Shown: piece by piece, positions 45,095 through 54,545 of the stretch
How positions within the stretch are numbered: position 1 is the stretch's first letter
Layout of the letters: every line of letters begins with the position of its first letter
Assembly (NCBI RefSeq): GCF_004342165.1
Contig: NZ_SMAL01000002.1
Location: 124,001 to 188,000 of the forward strand
Direction of reading: 5' to 3'
DNA: 64,000 nucleotides
DNA from: Natranaerovirga pectinivora
GTDB taxonomy: Bacteria > Bacillota > Clostridia > Lachnospirales > DSM-24629
Notes under the pieces: generated by a model
What the model was told of the DNA's origin: nothing
Seen by the model: the letters and a program-made list of their open reading frames with translations, nothing else
Databases searched by the model: none
Program-made: the position numbers and the translations under genes

Positions 45095-46491
45095 TTTTTG
45101 TAGCTTTTTTCCATAGTTATATCTCTATATCCAAAGAGACCAACGATAATACAAGTAAGCCAACAGATAATGGCATAGGGCGCATAAACAAGGGGATTAA
45201 TACTTAAAACTGAATAGACAAAAACACCACTGCTATTCCAAGGTATTAAAGGGGCTGTTAAGGTGCCACCACCTTCTAAGGCTCTTGTAAGATTTTTAAG
45301 TTTTAGACCTTGACCTTTATAACAATCCTCAAACATCTGACCAGGTAGAATAACAGCTAAATATTGATTGGCACTAAAGATATTTAATAATATAGAGGTC
45401 CCTAATGTAGTGGCTACTAAATTACCTGTGCTTTTAACAAATTTTGACATTTTTAATACTATGGACTCTAACATCTTACACTTATTCATAATGCCACCAA
45501 AAGCTAATGCTATAAGGGCTAATGAAACAACATTGTACATACTGGCCATACCACCTCTTGATAATAGGGCATCTATCTCTTCTTCACCAGTAGATATAGT
45601 AAATCCATCATATAATATATGGAAAAACTCATTTACACTTTGTCCTTGGATGGCAACTTGAATAAAACCACCTAATACAACACCAACAATTAAACTCGGT
45701 ATAGCAGGGATTTTAAAAAGAATAAGACCAATAACTGCAGTAGGTGGAAGTAATAGCCAAGGGGATAAGGTGAAATTATCTCTAATGATGGTTTGATAGT
45801 TTGCGATAAAGTCAGTATCGATACTTCCTTCAGTAAGAAAAATCCCTAAAAGGGTATACAATATAAGGGCGATTATAAAACTAGGAACTGTGCTATATAG
45901 CATGTGTTTTATATGAACATAAAGGTCCACATCTAATACGGAAGGAGTTAGGTTAGTAGAATCTGACATTGGAGATAGCTTGTCACCAAAGAATGCACCA
46001 GAGACAACTGTTCCTGCAATAGCTGGGGCTGGAATGCCTAAACCTTGTCCAACGCCAATGGCTGCCACTCCAATCGTTCCTACTGTCGTCCAAGAGCTGC
46101 CTGTAATAACAGACATAATGCTACATAAAATAAGTATTGAGGGTAAAAACCAGTTGGGCAATAAGATATTAAAACCATAATAAATAAGTGCTGGGACAAT
46201 ACCACTAGCAATCCATACGCCAATGATCATACCGATAATAAGGAGTATTATTAATGAAGGGATTGCTCTATGTATGCTTTCTGTAAAGCCGGATTGAATG
46301 GTATCCCAAGAGAAGCCATATAAAAATGCAGTTAAGCCAGCAGTTGCTGCGCCAAGAAAAAGTGCAATATGAGGCTGAGCATCATATATAAAAACAGAAA
46401 GGGTTAGTGTAACGATGACGACAACAATAGGGATAAGTGCTATTTTTGCAGATGGTGTAAGTATTTCTTTTTTGGAAGACATATTTATCAC
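45088..46491 (-). CDS. nhaC: Na+/H+ antiporter NhaC family
   Basis: This 467-residue protein of the NhaC group has about eleven membrane helices, with the motifs SVITGSSWTTVGTIGVAAIGVG and FGDKLSPMSDSTNLTPSV, the latter characteristic of NhaC/MleN-type antiporters. It expels Na+ for H+ or, in MleN, exchanges malate/lactate. It is a single gene. It suits an alkaline or saline habitat, together with the BCCT and SSS carriers. Confidence 0.93.
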   Translation of the reverse strand: MINMSSKKEILTPSAKIALIPIVVVIVTLTLSVFIYDAQPHIALFLGAATAGLTAFLYGFSWDTIQSGFTESIHRAIPSLIILLIIGMIIGVWIASGIVPALIYYGFNILLPNWFLPSILILCSIMSVITGSSWTTVGTIGVAAIGVGQGLGIPAPAIAGTVVSGAFFGDKLSPMSDSTNLTPSVLDVDLYVHIKHMLYSTVPSFIIALILYTLLGIFLTEGSIDTDFIANYQTIIRDNFTLSPWLLLPPTAVIGLILFKIPAIPSLIVGVVLGGFIQVAIQGQSVNEFFHILYDGFTISTGEEEIDALLSRGGMASMYNVVSLALIALAFGGIMNKCKMLESIVLKMSKFVKSTGNLVATTLGTSILLNIFSANQYLAVILPGQMFEDCYKGQGLKLKNLTRALEGGGTLTAPLIPWNSSGVFVYSVLSINPLVYAPYAIICWLTCIIVGLFGYRDITMEKSYKKE

Positions 46492-46652
46492 CCCTTTTAA
46501 ATGAACTATATTTGTTATAATATGACCCTAACATATATTGGAAAAGATGTAAAATGTGTGAATTTAAAGAATAGTCTACTGATTGGTTTCAGGCTTGATT
46601 TTAAATTCTACAATGCTTGATAAGAAAAAGGGAAGAAAACCTAAAATTACTT

Positions 46653-46669
46653 TATAATGACATTTGTCA
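46653..46669 (+). promoter_or_regulatory. TATAAT overlapped by TGACA-TT-TGTCA inverted repeat
   Basis: A perfect 12-bp palindrome-like repeat (46658-46669, TGACATTTGTCA with a 2-base centre) begins on the last base of a TATAAT at 46653-46658. It is a candidate operator for the ABC/two-component operon. The -35 region is not clear. Confidence 0.35.
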
Positions 46670-46735
46670 CTATTAGAAAAGAAAAAGTGATTATATAATA
46701 AAGCCATAATTAACAATAATTTTGGAGGTATTCAT

Positions 46736-47677
46736 ATGCTAGCAAGTATAAAAAACATAGTGAAAAGATATGGTGATACAGTAGTATTAGATAATGTAAG
46801 CTTTGAGATAAACAAAGGAGAAGTTTTAGGATTATTAGGACCTAATGGGGCTGGAAAAACAACCACCATAAGAGCACTTGCAGGTCTTATTGGTATTGAC
46901 GCTGGAGATATTTTGATTTTTAATGATAAACAACATGTTAATAATCTAAATGTGAAAAAAAGAATGGGATTGGTTACTCAAGAAGTTACAGTTTTTGATG
47001 AATTAACAGCAGAAGAGAATCTTAAATTCTTCGGTGGGTTATATGGATTAAAAGGAACAGAGTTAAAAAAGAGGGTAAGTGAGGCCCTTGAGTTTGTTGG
47101 ATTAACAGAGCATGCTAAAAAATTCCCTAAAAAATTCTCAGGTGGTATGTCAAGAAGGCTCAATATTGCGTGTGCTTTAGTCCATCAACCAGAATTTATC
47201 ATTATGGATGAACCGACTGTAGGGATAGATCCACAATCAAGAAATTATATATTAGAATCTGTAAAGCGTCTCGCAGAGAATGGTACAACAGTTTTATATA
47301 CTTCTCATTATATGGAGGAAGTTCAAGCTATTTCTACAAGGATATTGATTATGGATCAAGGTCATATCATAGCAGGAGGAACTTTAAAAGAGTTAATAAA
47401 ACGCATACAACATGAAGAAAAAATCAATATAACCGTTGAAAATCCATCTGAAGGTCTAACAGAAAAATTCAAAAGCATCCAAGGTGTTAAAAATGTCATT
47501 AGAGATGGATCGGATTATATTATTATCTCAGGAGCAGGGTATGGGAATTTAAATAGAGTCCTTTCTGTGGCCCAAGAAAAAGGTGGGGTTTCCAATATTT
47601 CTGCTGATAAACCAACCCTTGAAGATGTGTTCTTAACTCTAACAGGTAAAAATCTTAGAGATGAGGGGGAAAAGTAA
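46736..47677 (+). CDS. ABC transporter ATP-binding protein (YvfR-like)
   Basis: This 313-residue ATPase has Walker A GPNGAGKTTT, signature FSGGMSRRLNIA, Walker B FIIMDEPTVGIDP and the switch His in TSHYMEEV. A C-terminal regulatory extension of about 90 residues is typical of DrrA/YvfR exporters. It starts an operon of ATPase, two ABC-2 permeases, sensor kinase and response regulator, an arrangement like bacillar yvfRSTU. Its ribosome site is TTGGAGG. Confidence 0.92.
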   Translation: MLASIKNIVKRYGDTVVLDNVSFEINKGEVLGLLGPNGAGKTTTIRALAGLIGIDAGDILIFNDKQHVNNLNVKKRMGLVTQEVTVFDELTAEENLKFFGGLYGLKGTELKKRVSEALEFVGLTEHAKKFPKKFSGGMSRRLNIACALVHQPEFIIMDEPTVGIDPQSRNYILESVKRLAENGTTVLYTSHYMEEVQAISTRILIMDQGHIIAGGTLKELIKRIQHEEKINITVENPSEGLTEKFKSIQGVKNVIRDGSDYIIISGAGYGNLNRVLSVAQEKGGVSNISADKPTLEDVFLTLTGKNLRDEGEK

Positions 47678-47678
47678 T

Positions 47679-48443
47679 ATGAATAGTTCTAGTTTGTTTT
47701 TAGTAGCATTTAAACAGTATTTTACAAGATTAACAAGAGACCCTTTTGGTCTGGCAATTTTTACTGGTTTACCAGTCCTTCTTGTTGTAATATTAGGCAT
47801 GGTCTATACTCAAAATGCAACAGAGGAAATTTATCACAATGGATATAATATGGCGAATACTTATATTGGTACTGGGATGTTATTGATGTTTCTTTCAATG
47901 AGTGGTATTTATTTGCTTAACTATTTGGATTTTGATTTCAATAAAAATATGAAATGGCGTCTTAGATCCTTACCATGCTCAACCCATATTTTAGTTTTTG
48001 CAGCTACTGTAGCTTGTACAGTTTTTATGATTATACAAGGCGTATTAGTTGTTGGTATTACCACTTTTTTTCTTGATGCTTATTGGGGAAACATTGGTGT
48101 TACTTTATCTGTTGTTATATTGATGTCAATTTTTTCTATGTTTCTTAATATTATATTATTTTTCTATGTAAAGAATTTACGAATAGCAGAAACATTTGCT
48201 TGGGGGATTGCGTGGGGAATGGGCGTGTTCGGTGGACTTATGTTTGACTTGCCTAATAATGCTTTTTTCACATTTATGAGAGAGTATGGCACCCCTTATG
48301 CACTAGGCCATAAGGCTATTATGTCATCAGGCTTTATAGAACCTTCTTATACAAATGTGTGGATCGGCTTGATAGGATTATTTTTAATTGTGGTATTATT
48401 TGGCCTATTAGTTGCTTTATTAGGAAGGAGGAAATTGGCTTGA
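47679..48443 (+). CDS. ABC-2 type permease, first subunit
   Basis: This 254-residue membrane protein has six or so hydrophobic helices (for example LAIFTGLPVLLVVILGMVY and LLIVVLFGLLVALLG-type end). The start at 47679 lies one base after the ATPase stop, with GAGGGGG at proper distance; an upstream ATG at 47661 in the same frame is inside the ATPase gene. It overlaps the next gene by TTGA. With the second permease it should form a heterodimeric channel. Confidence 0.86.
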   Translation: MNSSSLFLVAFKQYFTRLTRDPFGLAIFTGLPVLLVVILGMVYTQNATEEIYHNGYNMANTYIGTGMLLMFLSMSGIYLLNYLDFDFNKNMKWRLRSLPCSTHILVFAATVACTVFMIIQGVLVVGITTFFLDAYWGNIGVTLSVVILMSIFSMFLNIILFFYVKNLRIAETFAWGIAWGMGVFGGLMFDLPNNAFFTFMREYGTPYALGHKAIMSSGFIEPSYTNVWIGLIGLFLIVVLFGLLVALLGRRKLA

Positions 48444-49129
48444 CAGTTTTCAAGTTTGCCCTTCTTAGGGCTTATCGAAGTAAAAGAACGGTGTTATCTG
48501 TTTCATTACTTCCTATTGGATTAATCTTAATACGTCCTTTATGGGTTGGGGAAAATCCTGCCGGGTTTGGATTTGGATTTTTATCATTGGTTATCATGTC
48601 AACAGCCTTTCTATTGGTGCAAGGGGTTATGACAGATAGAGTTTCAGGGACCATAAGACGGATATATGCAGCCCCTATAAAGGAGTATAATTATTTAGTG
48701 GAGAATTTACTTGCCTATCAACTTATATTGACAGCTCAAATAGCTATAGTGATTCTTATAGGTTCATTTTTATATCAGTGGAATACAATTTTGTCAGTAC
48801 AGTATTTTTTATGTTATACTATTTTTGGATCAGCTTCTATTGGGCTTACTTTGGCTTGGAATTCTTTATTTAAAAATAAAGAATCCTCTGATGCAGTATT
48901 TAGTATAATAGTCACAATGATGGCATTGTTAGGTGGGATTTTTGTTCCTATTGAGGCGTTGCCTGATGTTTTAGCTAAGATTGGGATGGTTTTTCCAACG
49001 TATTGGGTATCAATTGGATTACTTGCCATTACCAATAATGAAGTGAAAATATTTATGGTATCAATAGTTGCCTTACTAATGTTTACTTGTGCATTTATTA
49101 TATTTGGAAGCAAACGCCGATTAGAATAA
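48440..49129 (+). CDS. ABC-2 type permease, second subunit
   Basis: This 229-residue membrane protein has the ABC-2 pattern DRVSGTIRRIYAAPIKEYNY followed by helices and LLGGIFVPIEALPDVLAKIGMVFPTYWV, the hallmark C-terminal re-entrant segment. I place the start at TTG 48440, which overlaps the previous stop (TTGA) and has AAGGAGG eight bases upstream; the longer reading frame from 48359 would overlap the previous gene by 85 bases. Confidence 0.86.
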   Translation: MTVFKFALLRAYRSKRTVLSVSLLPIGLILIRPLWVGENPAGFGFGFLSLVIMSTAFLLVQGVMTDRVSGTIRRIYAAPIKEYNYLVENLLAYQLILTAQIAIVILIGSFLYQWNTILSVQYFLCYTIFGSASIGLTLAWNSLFKNKESSDAVFSIIVTMMALLGGIFVPIEALPDVLAKIGMVFPTYWVSIGLLAITNNEVKIFMVSIVALLMFTCAFIIFGSKRRLE

Positions 49130-49145
49130 TACTGAAGGTGCTTTT

Positions 49146-50246
49146 ATGAATGATAATGAAACTTTTATTTCCCCTGAGATATATGGGACTATTTATAGAC
49201 TTATTGGTGTAATCTTACTATGTTTGCTGTGGATAAGAACAGACAGCACCATAGTAGGATTCTTTTTCACGTTATTTATTGTTAATATGATGTTATTGCG
49301 TTGGCGTTTTAATCAGTTGCATTGGACATTAATAATTGATGTGCTGGTTTGTATTAGTGTTTCAGTTATTTGGCCTTATGGTTTATATGGCCTTGTACTT
49401 ATAGTGTTTAATACATTATTTATAAATATTGGATTATTGGTATTGCCCATTGCTATTTATGTCTTTGTACAAGGAGATTATCCATTGATGGTAATGCTTA
49501 TTCAGAGTCTTTTTGTAGGTTTTTTGTTAGAGAAATGGAAGGCGCAGAAAAATAAAGATTTAGCCCAAATCGACTTTAATAGTCAAAAACGACGGGAATT
49601 AGAAAGTTTAAAAGATGAGCTACTTACTGCCAACATTCAAGTTGCAAGGATGGCGGAAGTCTCAGAAAGAAGTCGAATTTCCCGGGAAATCCATGATAAT
49701 GCGGGACATGAAATTATTGCTGCCTATATGTCTTTACAGGTTATAGAGAGCTTAATTGACAATGATTCAAAAGAAATTAAAGAAATGTTTAAAGAATCTA
49801 TCAAGCGGTTAGAGATGGGTATTGAAAAAATAAGGTATACAGTTCATGATCTAACACCATTGACAGAAGTTGGAATAGAGTGTCTTAATAAATTATGTAG
49901 TGAATTTACTTTTTGCCCCATCGAATTCAAGGTTTTTGGGGATTCCTCTAAGGTTCCTATCTATCTGTGGAATATCTTAGAACCTTGTTTGAAAGAAGCT
50001 CTAACAAATATAATGAAACATTCTATGGCTAAAAAAGTAAATGTTACTTTAGACATAACTCCTTACATAGTAAGGTTGTGTGTAGAAAATAATGGTATTA
50101 AGAATAACAAGGATCTATCAGGGATTGGACTTAGGAATTTAAGACATAGAGTGGGCGCAGTTGGCGGAAATATATCTACAGATACGTCGGATGGATTTCG
50201 TTTAATCTGCGTATTACCCATTGAGCCTAAAGGGGGATTTTTATGA
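49146..50246 (+). CDS. sensor histidine kinase, DesK/NarL-partner type (YvfT-like)
   Basis: This 366-residue kinase has an N-terminal membrane block of about five or six helices (residues 14-125), a coiled-coil linker, a HisKA_3 phospho-acceptor (His183 in SREIHDNAGHEI) and a compact HATPase with CLKEALTNIMKHS and GIGLRNLRHRV. It likely senses membrane state or the ABC substrate and phosphorylates the response regulator, whose gene overlaps by ATGA. In yvfRSTU-like operons the two-component pair controls its own ABC transporter. Confidence 0.92.
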   Translation: MNDNETFISPEIYGTIYRLIGVILLCLLWIRTDSTIVGFFFTLFIVNMMLLRWRFNQLHWTLIIDVLVCISVSVIWPYGLYGLVLIVFNTLFINIGLLVLPIAIYVFVQGDYPLMVMLIQSLFVGFLLEKWKAQKNKDLAQIDFNSQKRRELESLKDELLTANIQVARMAEVSERSRISREIHDNAGHEIIAAYMSLQVIESLIDNDSKEIKEMFKESIKRLEMGIEKIRYTVHDLTPLTEVGIECLNKLCSEFTFCPIEFKVFGDSSKVPIYLWNILEPCLKEALTNIMKHSMAKKVNVTLDITPYIVRLCVENNGIKNNKDLSGIGLRNLRHRVGAVGGNISTDTSDGFRLICVLPIEPKGGFL

Positions 50247-50845
50247 ACATAGTCATTGTAGATGATGATCAACTTATATGTAAAAGCTTAGAATTAACTT
50301 TATCTAAGGAAGAAGATATCACTGTTCTTGGAACTGCAAATGATGGACAAGAAGCCATTGCTTTATGTGAAAAAACTAAGCCGGATATTGTGTTAATGGA
50401 TATAAGAATGCCGGGGGTAGATGGTGTACAAGCAACTAGAATAATAAAAAAAGAGCTTCCACATATAAAAATTATGATGCTTACAACTTTTCAGGATAAA
50501 CAGAATATTCAGTTGGCATTACAAGCTGGGGCAGAAGGGTATTTACTAAAAACGGATAAAATCACAAATATTGGGGAAAAATTACGCATATTATTTGCAG
50601 GTGTTGCTGTATTAGACGGTGATGTGTTGAAAAAACTGACGACGCCAGATTTGCCATCTATAGATAAATTGACGCCAAGAGAAAAAGATGTACTAAGTCT
50701 TGTATCTCAAGGGTTAACCAATAAAGAAATAAGTCAACAATTATTTCTAAGTGAAGGTACCATTAGAAATATTGTTTCAATCATTATGGAAAAATTAGAA
50801 GTGAAAAATAGAACGCAGCTCAGTGTTTTGATGAATAAAAATTAA
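50243..50845 (+). CDS. LuxR-type response regulator (YvfU-like)
   Basis: This 200-residue protein has a receiver domain (acidic pocket VDDD, phospho-acceptor Asp53 in VLMDIRMPG, Lys in LLKTD) and a C-terminal HTH of NarL/LuxR type (LTPREKDVLSLVSQGLTNKEI as the start of the domain at about residue 137). It is translationally coupled to the kinase. It should regulate the ABC operon upstream, perhaps through the palindrome near 46660; this is unproven. Confidence 0.94.
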   Translation: MNIVIVDDDQLICKSLELTLSKEEDITVLGTANDGQEAIALCEKTKPDIVLMDIRMPGVDGVQATRIIKKELPHIKIMMLTTFQDKQNIQLALQAGAEGYLLKTDKITNIGEKLRILFAGVAVLDGDVLKKLTTPDLPSIDKLTPREKDVLSLVSQGLTNKEISQQLFLSEGTIRNIVSIIMEKLEVKNRTQLSVLMNKN

Positions 50846-50884
50846 AACAACAAAGATGATATATAATCTTTGTTGTTTTTTTTA
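50844..50884. terminator. terminator after response regulator gene
   Basis: A perfect 14-bp stem (50844-50857 with 50866-50879) is followed by more T. It sits between convergent genes. Confidence 0.9.
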
Positions 50885-50890
50885 GAAGTT

Positions 50891-51586
50891 TTATTTTCTA
50901 AAATGCGAATGAAAAACGTCTGAAGATTGAATAACTTCTTTTCCTCTTTCTAGAGGCAACTTACCATCCATTGCCATAACCAGTCTTTTCTCAACATCAT
51001 TCCAGTTTATAAGTTTCCACCAATCATCTATATAGGTTTTGCGCTCATTTTGATATTCTAGATAATAAGCATGTTCCCATACATCACAAACTAAAATTGG
51101 GATACCACCCCATTGAGTTAAATTTTGATGTTTCTCTGATTGTAATATTTCCAATCTATCCCAAGCTGGATTCCAAATCAATACGCCCCAACCAGATGCT
51201 TCAACCTTTTCAGTGGCTTTTTTAAATTGTTCTTTAAAGCTATCAAAACATCCAAAGTACTGATTGATTTGTTCCATTGTTAGTGGTCCAGGTTCGCCGC
51301 CTTGGTTTAATGGTGCCATGTTGGTCCAATAAATACTGTGTAATATATGACCTGAGCCATTAAAAGCAAGCTCTCTTTCCCAATGTTTTATATTGTCAAA
51401 GTCATTTTTTTTTCGAGCTTCAGCCAGTTTAACTTCAGCGGTATTTAAACCATTTACATAGGATTTATGATGTTTGTTATGATGGATACGTAATGTTTTT
51501 TCAGAAATAACAGGTTCTAGAGCATCATATGGATAAGGTAAGAGTGGTAATTGGTGTTGCCCTGTTGGTATCATTCTGTGGTGCAT
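50891..51586 (-). CDS. superoxide dismutase (Fe/Mn)
   Basis: This 231-residue enzyme removes superoxide. The four metal ligands are recognisable: His35 in LRIHHNKHH, the His of ILHSIYW, and Asp and His of CDVWEHAYY. The start of the core is QLPLLPYPYDALEPVI. It belongs to the clostridial/spore-associated Mn-SOD type by its N-terminal GQHQLPLLPYPYD. There is no signal peptide. It is a single gene, notable as oxidative defence in an otherwise anaerobic gene set. Confidence 0.95.
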   Translation of the reverse strand: MHHRMIPTGQHQLPLLPYPYDALEPVISEKTLRIHHNKHHKSYVNGLNTAEVKLAEARKKNDFDNIKHWERELAFNGSGHILHSIYWTNMAPLNQGGEPGPLTMEQINQYFGCFDSFKEQFKKATEKVEASGWGVLIWNPAWDRLEILQSEKHQNLTQWGGIPILVCDVWEHAYYLEYQNERKTYIDDWWKLINWNDVEKRLVMAMDGKLPLERGKEVIQSSDVFHSHFRK

Positions 51587-51774
51587 AAAAGAAAGCCCCC
51601 TTATAAAAATAGTTGTAACACATACTCAAAAAAAATACCTAATATCTATTTTATTCTATTTATATTAAGTAAGTGAGTATTAAAGAAGTAGTTATTATTC
51701 ATATATTTAAGTATTTAAGTCAGTAATTCGTGCAATACTTATTTATAAGAACTTCTTATAAGGAAGGTGAGTCA

Positions 51775-53226
51775 ATGACAAAGTATTTTAATATAGAAGA
51801 AGCATCCATTTCAGATATTCAACAAGGGTTTAAAAGCAATATACTTTCTTCTAAAGAATTGGTATTAATGTATTTAGAAAGAATAGCCAAATTGGATAAA
51901 GATGGTCCAAAGCTTAATTCAATACTAGAAATTAACCCAGATGCTGTTCACATTGCAGAAAAGTTAGATTATGAGCGTGAAAAGCAAGGTATAAGAGGGC
52001 TAATACATGGAATACCAGTACTAGTAAAAGATAATATTGATACAAGGGATAAAATGCATACTAGTGGAGGGTCTTTAGCACTTCAATATAACTATGCAAA
52101 AGAAGATGCTTATCTAATAAAAAAACTGAGAACAGCAGGAGCCATTATATTGGGAAAAACAAATATGACGGAATGGGCAAATTTTATGACAGAAGGCATG
52201 CCCCCTGGATACAGCTCTAGAGGAGGACAAGTACTAAGTCCTTATGACCCAGGAAATTTAAGTCCTGGGGGATCAAGTTCAGGATCAGGTGTTGCAGTTT
52301 CAGCAAACTTTTGTACTGTTGCCATTGGTACAGAGACTTCAGGCTCTGTCATAAGTCCAGCCAGTGATAATGGTATTGTTGGTTTAAAGCCTACAGTAGG
52401 GTTAATAAGTCGCTCAGGTATTATACCAATATCTCATAGTCAAGATGTGGCTGGACCAATGGGCAAAACCGTAGAAGATGTAGCAATTCTCTTAAGTGGC
52501 ATGGTGGGAGTGGATGAAAATGATCCAATCACTTATACTAGCAGAGACCAACTTCATAATGATTACACACAATTTCTTGATAGGAATGGATTAGAAAGTG
52601 TTAGAATTGGTGTACCAAGAGAACATTTTTTTAATAGCTTAACATCTGAAGAAGTAAAACTGGTTGAAGAGAATTTAGCACTATTAAAAAAACAAGGTGC
52701 AGTGATTATTGATAATATAGAAATACAAACTGCAAATAATATTAACAGCAAAACAGTTATGCTATATGAGTTTAAAGTCGGGATAAATAATTACTTAGCA
52801 CGCCTGAATCATAATGTTTCAGTGCATTCATTAGAAGAATTAATTCAGTACAATAATAAAGATCCAGAAAAAATGTTAAAATATGGACAAACAGATTTAA
52901 TTGCTTCAAATAATACGTCTGGAACATTAACAGAACTAGATTATATTGTTTCAAGGCTAAATGATATAAAATTAAGTAAAGAAGATGGTATAGACAAAGT
53001 GATGTCTAAGCACAATCTTGATGCTTTATTATTTCCAAATTATAAAGGTGTTGAAATTGTAGCTAAAGCAGGTTATCCATCTATAACTGTTCCAGGTGGT
53101 ACTTTGCAAAATGGTAAACCTATAGGTATAACATTTGCAGCAGAAGCTTTTAGTGAACCTAAACTTTTAAAAATAGCCTATGCTTTTGAGCAGCATTCAA
53201 AAAAAAGAATACCACCTAGTTTATGA
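51775..53226 (+). CDS. amidase (amidase-signature family)
   Basis: This 483-residue hydrolase of amides has the Ser-cisSer-Lys triad: Lys in VLVKDNIDT, the cis-Ser in [12 protein letters not shown] and the nucleophile in [13 protein letters not shown]. The rest follows the AS family ([21 protein letters not shown]). The start ATG 51775 has GGAAGG before it. The substrate (peptide amide, nitrile-derived amide or other) is unknown; the protein is not GatA, as no gatB/gatC is near and the sequence is of the YedL-like general group. It has no signal peptide. Confidence 0.92.
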   Translation: MTKYFNIEEASISDIQQGFKSNILSSKELVLMYLERIAKLDKDGPKLNSILEINPDAVHIAEKLDYEREKQGIRGLIHGIPVLVKDNIDTRDKMHTSGGSLALQYNYAKEDAYLIKKLRTAGAIILGKTNMTEWANFMTEGMPPGYSSRGGQVLSPYDPGNLSPGGSSSGSGVAVSANFCTVAIGTETSGSVISPASDNGIVGLKPTVGLISRSGIIPISHSQDVAGPMGKTVEDVAILLSGMVGVDENDPITYTSRDQLHNDYTQFLDRNGLESVRIGVPREHFFNSLTSEEVKLVEENLALLKKQGAVIIDNIEIQTANNINSKTVMLYEFKVGINNYLARLNHNVSVHSLEELIQYNNKDPEKMLKYGQTDLIASNNTSGTLTELDYIVSRLNDIKLSKEDGIDKVMSKHNLDALLFPNYKGVEIVAKAGYPSITVPGGTLQNGKPIGITFAAEAFSEPKLLKIAYAFEQHSKKRIPPSL

Positions 53227-53229
53227 CTG

Positions 53230-53272
53230 AATCTTTCGTTGCTTTTATAGCAATGAAAGATTTTAATTTTTT
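53230..53272 (+). terminator. terminator after amidase gene
   Basis: A 13-pair stem with one mismatch (AATCTTTCGTTGC with GCAATGAAAGATT) is followed by TTTT and a second T run. Confidence 0.85.
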
Positions 53273-53275
53273 ATA

Positions 53276-53342
53276 TTGACAAATGGACTTTTATACCATA
53301 TAATTTGAAATTAGATAGCGACTGAAAATGAGAACCAGTCGC
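53276..53342 (+). promoter_or_regulatory. consensus promoter plus Fur-like box in hairpin, upstream of Fe(III) transporter
   Basis: TTGACA, a 17-base spacer and TATAAT (53276-53304) form the best promoter in the window. Twelve or so bases later a perfect 7-bp inverted repeat GCGACTG/CAGTCGC (53318-53324 and 53336-53342) encloses TGAAAATGAGAACCA (53323-53337), which matches the 7-1-7 Fur box at about 11 of 15 positions. Iron control by Fur is likely; the hairpin may be part of the operator or of the leader. Confidence 0.6.
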
Positions 53343-53377
53343 AATTAAACATTGAATTGATTTTAGGAGGAAACAAA

Positions 53378-54490
53378 GTGAAAAAATTTAGTTTATTAAT
53401 AGCATTGGTTTTAACAATGAGTTTTGTATTAGCAGGATGTAATACAAACACTGATAACGAACAAACAGAAATTAATCCAGAAGTTCCAAGTGAAAATGTA
53501 ACTGATAACAATAATGTAGATCCAGGTGAATTAGTTGTATATTCAAATCGTAATGAGAGATTCGTTCAAGCATTACTTGATAAATTTACTGAAGATACAG
53601 GTATAAAAGTTTCTGCATTACACGGTGCCAATCCACTTCAATTAGTAGAAGAGCAAAGAAATGTAAGAGCAGATATATTTATTTCTAATGACTTAGGTGC
53701 TTTAGGATACTTACATAGTCAAGGATTATTACAAGGGTCTAATCCACAAGGGATTGAAAGTATACCAGCTGACTTCAGAGCGGAAGATAATGCCTTTTTT
53801 GCTATTTCTGTAAGATCACGTGGTTTTATTTATAATAAAGATATGATTTCTTATGAAGATATGCCTAAATCAAATGAAGATTTATTTGATGCAAAATGGG
53901 CAGATGTAGAAAATGGTTATGCGATTACTCGTGGTGGTAATGGTGGTATGATTGGTCACATTTCTTCACTACGTTATGAGTGGGGCGACGAAAAAACTGC
54001 TCAGTGGATTGACTCTATTAGAACACATGCAGCGGGAATTTACCAAGGACATGGAGATATTCGTCGTGCAGTAGGCGCAGGGGAACATGCTTTTGGGTTA
54101 GTAAACAACTATTACTTCCACCAACAACTTGTTGAGCCAGAAAATAATAATGTAGGCTTCATCTACTTAGATCAAGGGGACGATGAAATGGGAGCAATTG
54201 CTAATGCTGCTGGATTAGGGCTAGTTAATGGCGCACCAAATAATGAAAATGCTTTAATCTTCTTAGAGTGGTTATTGTTACCAGAAAACCAAGTTTTATT
54301 TGTTGGAGAATCATTAGAGTTATTAATTAACTCTGAGTATGGTGCGGAATATCCAGAAGTTGTTGCAGCAAATATCGTAGAATTTAAAGATTTAAAATCA
54401 CAAGATATGCCAATAAAAGAATTAGGAAATTATTTTGAAGATACAAGAGCTTTAATTGAAGCTTCAGGTCTTGACCTTGACTTAAGATAA
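53378..54490 (+). CDS. iron(III) ABC transporter substrate-binding lipoprotein
   Basis: This 370-residue lipoprotein has a signal peptide with lipobox LAGC (Cys about residue 21). It starts at GTG 53378 with AGGAGG ahead. The mature part is a type II binding protein like FbpA/AfuA: ELVVYSNRNERFVQALLDKF at the start, and VNNYYFHQQL supplies the tyrosine pair that binds ferric iron. The Fur-like promoter element upstream supports iron. It is the first gene of a three-gene import operon. Confidence 0.93.
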   Translation: MKKFSLLIALVLTMSFVLAGCNTNTDNEQTEINPEVPSENVTDNNNVDPGELVVYSNRNERFVQALLDKFTEDTGIKVSALHGANPLQLVEEQRNVRADIFISNDLGALGYLHSQGLLQGSNPQGIESIPADFRAEDNAFFAISVRSRGFIYNKDMISYEDMPKSNEDLFDAKWADVENGYAITRGGNGGMIGHISSLRYEWGDEKTAQWIDSIRTHAAGIYQGHGDIRRAVGAGEHAFGLVNNYYFHQQLVEPENNNVGFIYLDQGDDEMGAIANAAGLGLVNGAPNNENALIFLEWLLLPENQVLFVGESLELLINSEYGAEYPEVVAANIVEFKDLKSQDMPIKELGNYFEDTRALIEASGLDLDLR

Positions 54491-54545
54491 CTTTTCGGAT
54501 ATAATAATAATCAATATCAATTAGAAGTTTATTGGAGAGAGCAGA

